64,000 nucleotides of DNA. It comes from Pantoea sp. 18069. GTDB lineage: Bacteria > Pseudomonadota > Gammaproteobacteria > Burkholderiales > Burkholderiaceae_C. This document shows, piece after piece, positions 44,700 through 53,649 of this stretch; position 1 is the first letter of the stretch; every line of letters begins with the position of its first letter. The notes below the pieces were generated by a model. The model saw nothing but the letters and a program-made list of their open reading frames with translations, was not told the origin of the DNA and ran no database searches. The position numbers and the translations under genes were made by a program. The stretch covers positions 62,001 through 126,000 of the forward strand of contig NZ_CACSJA010000006.1 in NCBI RefSeq assembly GCF_902706035.1, in the 5' to 3' direction.

Positions 44700-45794
44700 A
44701 TGACCGCCACCGCTTGCATTCCCATCCAGGCCCAGTCCGCCGCCCGCGCGCCGGACGCCAGCCGTTTCCCGCTCGACCAATGGTATGTGGCCGGTTTTTC
44801 GTCCGAGCTCACCGACAAGCCGCTGGCGCGCACTTTCCTGGGCCAGAAGGTCGTGCTGTTTCGCACCGGGGAAGGTGAGGTGGCGGCGCTCGAAGACCGC
44901 TGCTGTCATCGTTCGCTGCCGCTGTCGTGCGGCACCGTGGAAGGCGCGGGCGTGCGCTGCGGCTACCACGGCATGCTCTATGCGCCCAGCGGCCAGTGCA
45001 TAGAGATTCCCGGGCAGGAGCGCATTCCGGCCAAGGCCAGGGTGTTGGCCTACCAGGTGCAGGAGAAAAACCAGATCGTCTGGATCTGGATGCCGCGCGT
45101 CGAAGGCGCGCAAGCCTCCAAGGCGCCGCCCGACTATCCGTTCCACGATGACCCGCGCTACAAGTTCGGCAGCGGCAACTACCACTACAACTCGCCCTGG
45201 CAGCTGATCCACGACAACCTGCTGGACCTGAGCCACCTGGGCTATGTGCACCTGCAGACCATTGGCGGCAATGCGCGGCTGCACATGAACGCCGAGATGA
45301 AAGTCACCTCCGAAGGCGATCGCGTGAAAGTCGTGCGCCTGATGCCCGGCTCGACGCCGCCGCCTACCTACAAGGCGGCCTGGCCGTTTGGCGACAAGTG
45401 CGATCGCTGGCAGGAAATCGAGTTCGATGTAAGCCATCTGCGCATCTGGACGGGCGCGGTCGAGCCGGGCACCGACGCCATCGACGATCCCGAGCGCGGT
45501 GGCTTTCACATGCGCGGCTTTCACGGCATCACGCCCGAGACCGACGACACCTGCCACTACTTCTGGAGCATGTCGAGCACCAAGCACCCCGACATGCCCG
45601 ACAACATCGACGCCGTGATCCAGCAGACCGCGTTCACTTTCGACGAAGACCGCGCGGTGATCGAAGCCCAGTACCGCAACATGCTGGAGTTCGGCGAGCG
45701 CGCGACCTGGACCGACATCCATGTCGACGTGGGCGGCAATCGCGCGCGGCGTATTGTCTCCAAGCTGCTGGAGCAGCAAGCCCAGGAGGCATAG
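44700..45794 (+). CDS. VanA-like Rieske oxygenase / O-demethylase
   Basis: 364 residues. Rieske centre Cys68-X-His70 and Cys87-X2-His90 (DRCCHRSLPL and RCGYHGMLY), and the mononuclear iron site DNLLDLSHLGYVH with bridging Asp176, His179 and His184. The length and this arrangement match vanillate O-demethylase and related one-component-alpha oxygenases acting on aryl methyl ethers or carboxylic acids. With the reductase upstream it forms a two-component system. It could also use the Rieske ferredoxin at 27751. Last gene of operon C. Confidence 0.92.
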   Translation: MTATACIPIQAQSAARAPDASRFPLDQWYVAGFSSELTDKPLARTFLGQKVVLFRTGEGEVAALEDRCCHRSLPLSCGTVEGAGVRCGYHGMLYAPSGQCIEIPGQERIPAKARVLAYQVQEKNQIVWIWMPRVEGAQASKAPPDYPFHDDPRYKFGSGNYHYNSPWQLIHDNLLDLSHLGYVHLQTIGGNARLHMNAEMKVTSEGDRVKVVRLMPGSTPPPTYKAAWPFGDKCDRWQEIEFDVSHLRIWTGAVEPGTDAIDDPERGGFHMRGFHGITPETDDTCHYFWSMSSTKHPDMPDNIDAVIQQTAFTFDEDRAVIEAQYRNMLEFGERATWTDIHVDVGGNRARRIVSKLLEQQAQEA

Positions 45795-46034
45795 GCCGCA
45801 GGCATTGCCTGCCAGGTATGGGTGCTCTCGCCGCGACCAGGGTACCGGCGGCGTCCGCCTTGATCCGCTTCGCGGCCACCTCGTCTGGCCGTGGACGTGT
45901 GCAGCGGCATGGGCAGCAAGCAAGGTGGCGATCCGCTCAAGCTCGCCTACGTGATTGTGCAACTTGGCGGTTCGGAAGGCCATGGTCGACATGAGGCTGT
46001 GCCGCATCTCACGGGCCATGCGTCACAGCGGAAA

Positions 46035-46051
46035 ATTGGGCAGCCCCCAAT
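46035..46051 (-). terminator. Hairpin after the ribonucleotide reductase genes
   Basis: ATTGGG / CCCAAT 6-bp stem, read on the minus strand, followed by TTTTCC, 19 bp after the ferredoxin stop. The 45795-46034 gap between this and the VanA-like gene has no recognizable gene; some minus-strand sequence may be decayed coding DNA. Confidence 0.5.
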
Positions 46052-46069
46052 CCACTTCAGCTGTGTTGA

Positions 46070-46381
46070 TCACTCAATCGAGTTGAACAAATGCTCTGAA
46101 AGCATCGCCGACTTGTCCTTCAAGCCTTCGCGCAAGCTGCAATCGATAATGATAGATTCAGTCACCTGGCAGCAACAAGGCAGTATCTCCCCCGGGGGGA
46201 TTAAGGCCAGTGGTGGCTTGCTGTAGGTGACGGAGCCAGCTATCAGTGCAACGGAGCATAAGTCGCAGAAGCCGTCACGACATTGAAAATTCACCTCGTG
46301 ACCAGTACGCTCAAGTCCTTCGAGCAGTGTTTCGCCCTCCAGCAAGTACAACACCTTGTCTCTTGTTGCAACGAAATTCAC
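46070..46381 (-). CDS. YfaE-like 2Fe-2S ferredoxin of ribonucleotide reductase
   Basis: 103 residues from GTG 46381, whose first bases overlap the nrdB stop (GTGA). Plant-type ferredoxin with CRDGFCDLC (Cys34-X4-Cys39-X2-Cys42) and a later CCC at 69-71, and GEILPCCC as in E. coli YfaE. YfaE keeps the diferric-tyrosyl radical of NrdB in working order. It has about 20 residues beyond the usual C-terminus. The gene order nrdA-nrdB-yfaE is that of enterobacteria. No start other than GTG is usable. Confidence 0.87.
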   Translation of the reverse strand: MNFVATRDKVLYLLEGETLLEGLERTGHEVNFQCRDGFCDLCSVALIAGSVTYSKPPLALIPPGEILPCCCQVTESIIIDCSLREGLKDKSAMLSEHLFNSIE

Positions 46382-47511
46382 AACTCGAATTCCCGAAGTT
46401 CGTCGGCAGAAACTTCCGCATTGATTTGACCCACCAGATAGGAGCTCAGTTCTACCTCCTGAGGTGCAACCTGTACGGTGTCAGATGTCAGCCAGGTATT
46501 GATCCAGGGAATGGGGTTGCTACGAGCTTTTTCGAATGCGGGTTTTAGACCGACTGCGCTCATCCTTGCATTCGTGATGAAGTCCACATATTGGCAAAGG
46601 ATCTCCTTGTTCAGGCCAATCATGGAGCCGTCTTTGAACAGATACTCTGCCCATTTTTTCTCCTGGAGCGCAGCCTGCCTGAACATCTCAAAGCACTCAG
46701 TCTCCGTTTCACGGGCGATTATTTCGAAGTCGGCGTCATCGCGTCCCGACCGCAGGATGTTCAGCATGTGCTGGGTGCCAGTGAGGTGCAGTGCTTCGTC
46801 ACGCGCAATCAGGCGAATGATCTTCGCATTGCCTTCCATGAGTTTGCGCTCGGCAAACGCGAAGGAGCAGGCGAAGCTCACATAGAAGCGAATGGCTTCC
46901 AGAATGTTCACGCTCATCAGGCAGAGGTATATCTTCTTCTTAAGCTCATACGCTGAAATCTGCACGGAGCGACCATCAATCAGCTGCGTACCGACACCAA
47001 GCTGGGTGTACAGCATCGAATATTGGATCAGATCATCGTAGTAGAAGCTGATGTCATTGGCCCGAAGGGTAATGTTTTCGTTGCCGACGATGTCGTCGAA
47101 GACTACCGACGGATCGTTCACGATGTTGCGGATGATGTGCGTGTACGAGCGTGAGTGGATGGTCTCCGAGAAGGCCCATGTGGAAACCCAGGTCTCCAAT
47201 TCCGGTAGCGACACCAGGGGCAGCAGGGCAATGTTCGGGCTGCGCCCCTGTATGGAATCCAGCAGGGTCTGGTACTTGATGTTGCTGATGAAAATATGCT
47301 TTTCGTGCGCGGGAAGACCGTCGTAGTCGATCCGGTCCTGCGAGATATCCACTTCTTCCGGGCGCCAAAAAAAGGACAGCTGCTTTTCGATAAGCTTCTC
47401 AAAGATGGTGTACTTCTGTTGATCGTAACGTGCAACATTGACAGGACTGCCAAGGAACATGGGTTCCTTGATTTGATTATTTTGGGCCTTTGGAAAAATG
47501 CTGTAGGTCAT
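46378..47511 (-). CDS. nrdB: Class Ia ribonucleotide reductase beta subunit NrdB
   Basis: 377 residues, closely E. coli-like along the whole length ([58 protein letters not shown]). Radical Tyr is at 123, and the iron ligands (Asp85, Glu116, His119, then EAIRFYVSF and RDEALH) are present, as is the C-terminal tail ([11 protein letters not shown]) that docks on NrdA. The gene is intact. GC content is visibly lower than in the surrounding catabolic genes. It follows the nrdA reading frame by 12 bp. Confidence 0.95.
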   Translation of the reverse strand: MTYSIFPKAQNNQIKEPMFLGSPVNVARYDQQKYTIFEKLIEKQLSFFWRPEEVDISQDRIDYDGLPAHEKHIFISNIKYQTLLDSIQGRSPNIALLPLVSLPELETWVSTWAFSETIHSRSYTHIIRNIVNDPSVVFDDIVGNENITLRANDISFYYDDLIQYSMLYTQLGVGTQLIDGRSVQISAYELKKKIYLCLMSVNILEAIRFYVSFACSFAFAERKLMEGNAKIIRLIARDEALHLTGTQHMLNILRSGRDDADFEIIARETETECFEMFRQAALQEKKWAEYLFKDGSMIGLNKEILCQYVDFITNARMSAVGLKPAFEKARSNPIPWINTWLTSDTVQVAPQEVELSSYLVGQINAEVSADELREFEL

Positions 47512-47523
47512 TGGGATAGCCTC

Positions 47524-49863
47524 TCAAATCTTGCATGCACCGCCAGCACAGGCATCTTCGAATTCCTGCTGGGAGTCTTCTGCTCCGTCGCGAGTGTTGT
47601 GGTAATAAAGGGTCTTGACCCCATACTTGTAGGCTGTCAAAAGATCCGTGAGCAGCAGGGTCATGGGAACGCGGCCGTCCTCAAAGCGGCCAGGGTCGTA
47701 ATTGGTGTTGGCAGAGATAGATTGGTCCACGAACTTCTGCATGACTCCGACAAGGCGCAGGTAGGGCTCATTGCTCGGCAGTTGCCAGAGCAGTTCATAG
47801 TGGCTCCCGAACTGTTCAAAGTCAGGTACTACCTGTCGAAGAATTCCATCCTTTGATTATTTCACGGAGACTAGGCCTCGGGGAGGCTCAATGCCATTGG
47901 TCGCATTTGAAACTTGGCTGGAGGTTTCAGAAGGCATCAGTGCCGTGAGCGTGGAGTTTCGAAGCCCATGTGTGCGGATGAGTTGGCGCAATGCCTCCCA
48001 GTCCAGGTGCAGGGGCTCATCGCAGATGGCGTCTATATCTTTCTTGTAGCTGTCTATGGGCAGACAGCCATCGCTGTAAACCGTTTCGCCAAATGCCTGG
48101 CACGGACCAAACTCCTGTGCCAAGCGTGTGGAAGCCTTCAGCAGATAATACTGAATCGCTTCAAAGGTGCGGTGGGTCAGAGCAAGAGCGTCCGGCTTCG
48201 AGTAGGACGTGCCATGCTTGGCCAAATAATAGGCATAGTTGATGACACCCACGCCGAGTGAGCGGCGTTTTTCCGTAGACAGGCGCGCTGCAGCAATGGG
48301 ATATTCTTGGTAGTCGAGCAGGGAATCCAGCGCGCGCACCACCAGCTCTGCGAGCTCCTCCAGTTCTTCCAGAGATTGCAGAGCCCCCAGGTTGAAGGCC
48401 GACAGCGTACAAAGGGCGATTTCCCCCTCGATGTCATGCACATCGTTCAAGGGCTTGGTCGGCAGAGTGATTTCCATGCACAGATTGGACTGCCGGATCG
48501 GTGCCAATGAGGGCTTGAAAGCGCCATGGGTATTGCAGTGATCAACGTTCTGGATGTAGATCCGTCCCGTGCTTGCGCGCTCTTGCATCATCAGCGAAAA
48601 CAGTTCTGCCGCAGGAATTCTTTTCGAGCGAATCGAAGCATCTTCCTCGTATTTTGTGTAGAGCCGTTCAAATTCACCCTGGTCGGCAAAGAACGATTCA
48701 TAAAGACCAGGCACCTCGTGTGGTGAGAACATGGTGATCTGCTGCCCCTTGATGAGGCGCTGGTACATCAATCGGTTGATCTGCACGCCGTAGTCAAGAT
48801 GTCTGACGCGGTTTTCTTCAACTCCGCGATTGTTCTTGAGCACCAGCAGAGATTCGACTTCCAGGTGCCACAACGGATAGAACAAGGTGGCCGCACCGCC
48901 TCTGACTCCGCCTTGGGAGCAGGATTTCACAGCCGACTGGAAAACTTTGTAGAACGGGATGCAGCCCGTGTGCAAGGCCTCGCCATCACGAATTTCGCTA
49001 CCAACGGCACGGATACGCCCTGCGTTGATGCCTATGCCAGCACGCTGAGACACATATTTGAGGATGCCGCTGGTGGTGGCGCTGACACTGTCCAGACTGT
49101 CATCGCACTCGATCAATACGCACGAGCTGAATTGCCGCAGTGGTGTGCGAACTCCCGACATGATGGGGGTTGGGAGCGAGATCTTGAACTTGGATACGGC
49201 GTCGTAGAAGCGTTTGACGAAGCCGAGCCGGGTCTGCTGGGGGTACTTGGCAAACAGACACATACCCACGAGCATGAAGAGAAATTGTGGACTCTCGTAG
49301 ATACGCTTGCTCACGCGGTTTTGCAGCAGGTATTTGCCTTCCAACTGCTTGATTGCGGCGTAGGAGAAGTTCATGTCTCGCCAGTGATCAAGGTACTCGT
49401 TCAACGCACCAAATTCCTCGGCGCTGTAGTCCTTGAGCAGATGGCCGTCATATTTTCCCAGGCTGGTGAGGTGCCGCACATGCACCAGCAGATGTGGTGG
49501 ATCGAACTGTCCGAACGCAATTTTTCTGAGGTGAAAGACGGACAGGCGCGCAGCCAGGTACTGGTAATCCGGGGCAGATTCAGAGATCAGATCCGCGGCG
49601 GACTTGATGATGGTTTCGTGAATGTCTTTCGTTTTGATGCCGTCGTAGAACTGGATGTGAGCACTCAACTCCACTTGCGATACGGAGACATTGTTCAGGC
49701 CTTCGGCGGCCCAACGGATGACGCGATGAATCTTGTCCAGATCAATGGCTTCCGAGCTGCCATTTCGTTTGGTCACCTTGTTGGTGCGTGGAGAGTTCAC
49801 TGTTGTCCTTTCGGCTTGTGTTGTAGCGGTTGGAAGTTGCATGCATTTCATGGTCTGCAGCAC
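47524..49863 (-). pseudogene. nrdA: Class Ia ribonucleotide reductase alpha subunit NrdA with in-frame TAA
   Basis: The N-terminal part has 668 codons with all catalytic features (FSSCVLIEC, QSNLCMEI, EIALCTLSAFN, SETSSQVSNATNGIEPPRG). TAA at 47857-47859 falls exactly where E. coli has Ala in VSIKASKDGILRQVV. The same frame then continues unbroken for 110 codons: SKDGILRQVVPDF, then MQKFVDQSISANTNYDP, LYYHNTRDGAED (radical-transfer Tyr pair) and the C-terminal ACAGGACKI thiol pair. So only one codon is wrong, but the product lacks the Tyr dyad and the thiol relay. An N-terminal extension of about 27 residues compared with E. coli suggests a start inside (ATG 49851 or 49842). A GGAG lies four bases before the internal ATG of MQKF (47742), so a split second peptide is conceivable. 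Confidence 0.88.
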
Positions 49864-49905
49864 CAGAAACGCCCATCGTTTTGAGATGGCGAACCTGCAT
49901 CGTAC

Positions 49906-49921
49906 ACGCTATAGGTAGTGT
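49906..49921. promoter_or_regulatory. NrdR box 1 (proximal)
   Basis: ACGCTATAGGTAGTGT matches the NrdR consensus (ACACWATATATWGTGT) at 13 of 16 positions. It is 43 bp before the longest nrdA start. Confidence 0.75.
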
Positions 49922-49936
49922 TTTTTTTTATGAGAT

Positions 49937-49952
49937 GCACTACATATAGCGT
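49937..49952. promoter_or_regulatory. NrdR box 2 (distal)
   Basis: GCACTACATATAGCGT, also 13 of 16. The two boxes start 31 bp apart (15-bp linker), the three-turn spacing characteristic of NrdR sites. Binding of the ATP/dATP-loaded repressor NrdR would shut off this operon. Confidence 0.78.
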
Positions 49953-50099
49953 TTTGTGTTTTTTCATTTCTTGCTCTCGAGCGCCTTTTTTGTGTGCTAA
50001 ATGGCAAAAACCATCGCCCGGAGGGGGGCTGGGGACAGCTGCAACTTCGCGGCGCAGAAGGCCCAGGTCGGTGCGGTGAGGCCGGCGCTGTTTGTCCAT

Positions 50100-50342
50100 G
50101 GCGCAGGGGGCGATGCATGCATCTGAGCTGCGGCAGGTAGGTCAGAACTCTGGTGTGCGTGGCTTGGCTCTCAAGCATGTGCAGGGGCATGAGTTACGCC
50201 AAGGCGTCGCTGAACTGCGCGCTGATCTGGCCAAAGCTGCGGCGCCTGGCTGGCGCAAAATCCCGACATCAAGAAGTGCGGCGAGATCGTGAAGTTTTCA
50301 GACGCCAAGATCGACTCAAGCCCCTGGCAGGATGAGCCCTGC
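50100..50342 (+). other. Decayed coding-like stretch between nrd and LysR genes
   Basis: One plus-strand frame reads GAWLAQNPDIKKCGEIV, then KFSDAKIDSSPWQDEP and CANAA before a stop at 50337-50339, with a protein-like composition, but it has an upstream stop and no recognizable start. I do not recognise the family. The rest of the gap contains the nrd promoter. Confidence 0.35.
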
Positions 50343-50457
50343 GCGAATGCAGCGTAAAGCCCTGTATGCATGCAAAGTCGAATGGGCTACCATGGCGCGC
50401 CCTTCACCATTCCTTCGCTGCTGGCCTCTGATTGCACCGATCACGGCCCCGCGCTCC

Positions 50458-51393
50458 ATGAAACTTGATTCCCGTCAGTTGCGCTACTTTGTCGCTGTCG
50501 CCGAAGAGCTGCACTTTGGCCGAGCGGCCGAGCGGCTGCACATGTCGCAGCCACCACTTTCGCAGCAAATCCGACAGCTGGAAGCACAGCTCGGCGTACA
50601 GCTTTTCCAGCGCGGCCCCCGCGGCGTGCAACTGCTGCCCGCGGGTGAGGTACTGCTCACGCAGGCACACATCATCCATGCGGAGCTGGAGCGCACGGTG
50701 GAGCTGGTGCAGTCCATGGCGCGCGGCGACCGCGGGTTGCTGCGCCTGGGCTATACCGCAGCGAGTGCATTCACATTGCTGCCTTCGTTGATCCGGGCTT
50801 TCAAGAAGCGCCACCCCTATGTCGAAGTGGTGCTGATGGAACTGCTGTCGAGCGAGCAGGCTGAGGCGCTGGCCCAGCAGCGCCTGGACATGGGACTGCT
50901 GCGTCCGTTCCGACACCATGCTGAACTGTGCAGGCAGACGCTGCTGCAAGAGCCGATGATTCTGGCACTGCCTGCGGACCACCCGCTGGCCGCCCTGTCT
51001 CAGGTGCAGGTGAGCCAACTGCAAGGACAGCCCCTGATCGGCTTCACGAGTACCGAGGCACGCTATCTGCAAGAGCTGGTGGACGACATGCTCACAGCCG
51101 CAGGGGTCCAGCCCCGTGTAGCGCAGCGCGCCACACAACCCCACACCATGCTGTCACTGGTCAGCTCGGGGCTCGGGGTCGCCATCGTGCCCCAGGCTGC
51201 TGCTCAGGCCCCCGTCAAAGGCGTGGTCTACCGCACGTTGCAAACCCGGGGTGTGGCTCCCATGGCCACCATGCAATTGGCCTGGCGCGCCAACGACGAA
51301 CGGCCACTGCTGCGCAATTTTCTGGAAATTGCGCGCACTGTCACGGCCTCAGCTCCCAACAGCGTCGCCGCCCCGGCAGTGCCATCGGTGTAG
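50458..51393 (+). CDS. LysR-type regulator
   Basis: 311 residues from ATG 50458: MKLDSRQLRYFVAVAEELHF, HTH FGRAAERLHMSQPPLSQQIRQLEAQLG and effector domain with GLLRLGYTAASAFTLLPSLI and LRPFRHHAELCRQTL. The HTH is of the CatM/BenM/CbnR branch, which responds to muconate- or benzoate-like acids. It is convergent with tctC (51513), so it may not control it. Its target is not obvious from position. Confidence 0.9.
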   Translation: MKLDSRQLRYFVAVAEELHFGRAAERLHMSQPPLSQQIRQLEAQLGVQLFQRGPRGVQLLPAGEVLLTQAHIIHAELERTVELVQSMARGDRGLLRLGYTAASAFTLLPSLIRAFKKRHPYVEVVLMELLSSEQAEALAQQRLDMGLLRPFRHHAELCRQTLLQEPMILALPADHPLAALSQVQVSQLQGQPLIGFTSTEARYLQELVDDMLTAAGVQPRVAQRATQPHTMLSLVSSGLGVAIVPQAAAQAPVKGVVYRTLQTRGVAPMATMQLAWRANDERPLLRNFLEIARTVTASAPNSVAAPAVPSV

Positions 51394-51512
51394 CCAGCCG
51401 AGCCCTTCGGTGGTGCCATCCGCGCCTGGACGCCGCGGCCGGTACACGGGCATCGCAGTTCCTTTTTTGATATTTACACACCCATGCGGGTCCCGCATGT
51501 GGACACGCGCGC

Positions 51513-52511
51513 TCAATCGAGCGTCAGGTTCAGACTTTTGACAACTTCAGCCCAGCGCTTGTTCTCGACAGCGTAGAACCTGGAGAAATCCGCCACGCTC
51601 ATGGTGCTCACCTCAGCCCCCTGTCCTGCCAGGCGGGCGCGCAGCTCGGGCGAGCGGATGATGCGCGTGAGCTCGGCATTGAGGCGCTGTATCACTGCCG
51701 GTGGAGTGCTGCGGGGCGCGAGCACGCCTTGCCACGAGCCCGATTCGAAGTGGGGCAGACCCGACTCGGCCAGGGTGGGAACCTGTGGAATGAGGCCCAT
51801 GCGCGTGCTCTTTGATACGTTCAATACCTTGAGCTTGCCGCTTTGCACATGCGGCAGCGTGGCAAGCATGCCGTTCATCAGCACCTGGGCCTGGCCGCCC
51901 AGCGTGTCGTTGATAGCCTGCGCGCCTCCTTTGTAGGGGATGTACTGCCACTTCGCGCCGGTGGCCTGTGCCGCGGCAACGCCCGCCAGGTGCGGGGGGC
52001 TGCCGATGGCGGTGACCGCGAAGTTCAGCGGTTCGCGCCGAGACAGGTCGGCGAGTTCCTTGAGCGTGTTGGCGGGCACGCTCGGATGCACCACCAGCAG
52101 GTGCGGTGAGTAGGCCAGCATGGCCGCGCCCACCAGATCCTTGGCCGGATCAAAGCGCAGCTTGGTGTACAGCGAACTGCTGATGGCCAGCGCCAGCACG
52201 TCCGCCAGCAGGAAAGTGTGGCCGTCAGTGGCCTTGGCGACAAACTCGGCGCCGATGTTGCCGTTCGCGCCGGCCTTGTTTTCGATGATGACGGACTGGC
52301 CCAGGGCCTCTTGCAGCGGCTGGCTGAGCAGGCGCGCGACCACGTCGGACGAGCCGCCCGCCGGATATGGCACCACCAGGCGCACCGGACGGCTGGGCCA
52401 GGCAGCAGCCTGTGCCGACCAGGCGGAAGGGACCAGCACCGCTGCGGCGCAGGCCAGCAGCAGGCCGCGGCGCGCACGCGAGGGCTTGGGAAAACGGATG
52501 GAGGTGGACAT
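51513..52511 (-). CDS. Bug/TctC-family periplasmic binding protein
   Basis: 332 residues from ATG 52511 (AGGAGA six bases upstream). Signal peptide to about residue 32 (CAAAVLVPSAWSAQAA). Motifs: RPVRLVVPYPAGGSSDVVAR, VIIENKAGANGNIG, YIPYKGGAQAIND, VPTLAESGLPHF. Downstream of the hpcH-like aldolase (52587) on the same strand, 75 bp away. The ligand is probably a small dicarboxylic or hydroxy acid. Confidence 0.9.
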   Translation of the reverse strand: MSTSIRFPKPSRARRGLLLACAAAVLVPSAWSAQAAAWPSRPVRLVVPYPAGGSSDVVARLLSQPLQEALGQSVIIENKAGANGNIGAEFVAKATDGHTFLLADVLALAISSSLYTKLRFDPAKDLVGAAMLAYSPHLLVVHPSVPANTLKELADLSRREPLNFAVTAIGSPPHLAGVAAAQATGAKWQYIPYKGGAQAINDTLGGQAQVLMNGMLATLPHVQSGKLKVLNVSKSTRMGLIPQVPTLAESGLPHFESGSWQGVLAPRSTPPAVIQRLNAELTRIIRSPELRARLAGQGAEVSTMSVADFSRFYAVENKRWAEVVKSLNLTLD

Positions 52512-52586
52512 GCTGTCTCCTGTTGGCATGACAAGGGTGGAGAAAAATGGCTTGCAGCGCAGCCCACGGGGGCTGGCGCCGGGGGC

Positions 52587-53345
52587 TCAAATAGCCCGCA
52601 GTGGCTGGATGCGCTGCTGCGCTCCAGCACGCAGCTGCTGCGCGTCGTTGCCGGGAGTGACAAGGTCAAAGCCCATCTCGCGCATGGCCTGATCCATGGC
52701 AAGGCTGGACGAGTAGATGCCGGTGTATTTGCCCTGGGCGCGGCACACCTCGAGCACATGCCGAATCGCGTCGACCAGCGCAGGCTGCGGCCAGGCGCTG
52801 CTGCCCAGCCCCATGGCCAAGCCCAGATCGCTCGGACCAACGTAGACGCCCGAAAGCTCTTGCACTTGTGCGATCTGCTCGATGCAATCCAGCGCGGACA
52901 GGGTTTCGATCATCGCCAGGCTGAAGATCTGGTCGTCGGCGCCCGCAGCGTAGTCGGAGCCGCCATACGTGAGCCCACGCGCCGGGCCGAAGCTGCGGTC
53001 GCCGCGGGGTGGATAACGGCAGGCCCGCGCGAAGGCGGCTGCGTCGTCCACGGATTCAATCAGCGGGCAGATGATGCCGTAAGCCCCGGCGTCCAGGAGC
53101 TTGTGGATCTCGGCCAGAGTGCTGCCTGCGCTGCGGGCCATGGGCATGGCGGGGGTGCTTGAGATGGCCTGCAGCAGGTGCACGGCTGTGTCGAATCCAT
53201 ACGGACCATGCTGCAGGTCCACCGTCACCGCATCAAAACCCGCGTGTCCCAGCAGTTCGGCCTGGTAGCCGCAGCCTACAGAAACCCAGGCATTCAAGGC
53301 CATCTTGCCCGCAGCCTTCAAAGCAATCAAAGAATTTTCGCGCAT
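52587..53345 (-). CDS. HpcH/HpaI-family class II aldolase
   Basis: 252 residues. Conserved sites for the metal and the enolate: DAVTVDLQHGPYGFD, GAYGIICPLIESVDDA, FGPARGLTYG, VYVGPSDLGLAMG. Class II HpaI aldolases split 4-hydroxy-2-oxo acids to pyruvate and an aldehyde with Mg or Co. It is the first of two such genes in the window (the other is at 55768), and they differ throughout. Upstream on the minus strand is a 304-bp space with no gene that I recognise. Confidence 0.9.
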   Translation of the reverse strand: MRENSLIALKAAGKMALNAWVSVGCGYQAELLGHAGFDAVTVDLQHGPYGFDTAVHLLQAISSTPAMPMARSAGSTLAEIHKLLDAGAYGIICPLIESVDDAAAFARACRYPPRGDRSFGPARGLTYGGSDYAAGADDQIFSLAMIETLSALDCIEQIAQVQELSGVYVGPSDLGLAMGLGSSAWPQPALVDAIRHVLEVCRAQGKYTGIYSSSLAMDQAMREMGFDLVTPGNDAQQLRAGAQQRIQPLRAI

Positions 53346-53585
53346 GCATTATTTCCATTCAGCTGTGTTTGCTCAAGAGGCTTCCGATGCTATGGATCCA
53401 GCGCCGCGGGTCCAATATCTTTGGCAGGTGCGCCTCAGACGATTTTCATATCGCCACTCGCCGCGCGTTCCACTGAAAATGGGATCCCCCATCGTCGGCA
53501 GCGACACATTCCAAGGGCGCATGCTGACTTTTCCCCAGAAATCACGCAGCTAAAAAATTTACCGCGAGCCAGGGAATACCCTGTT

Positions 53586-53599
53586 TGCATACGTATGCA
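53586..53599. promoter_or_regulatory. Operator-like palindrome before hisD-rraA scar
   Basis: TGCATACGTATGCA, a perfect 14-bp palindrome with the central CG pair typical of LacI-family sites. The same core (TTGCATACGTATGCAA) occurs at 62515-62530 in front of the intact hisD-like gene. Hence this is the promoter of a second, now scarred copy of that operon. Confidence 0.75.
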
Positions 53600-53649
53600 C
53601 TACTTCAATAGTTCACACCTCTGCAAACACAGCCATCTAGGAAAGAGCC

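Noticed and set aside
45795..46034. Minus-strand frame between VanA-like gene and terminator
   Set aside because: Some protein-like sequence but no start, no family and strong overlap with the oxygenase antisense.
47857..47859. Programmed recoding of the nrdA stop
   Set aside because: UAA is not used for selenocysteine or pyrrolysine, and no recoding structure or readthrough context was seen.
50092..50292. 66-codon frame upstream of the LysR gene
   Set aside because: No ribosome site and no family likeness; only noted as decayed sequence.
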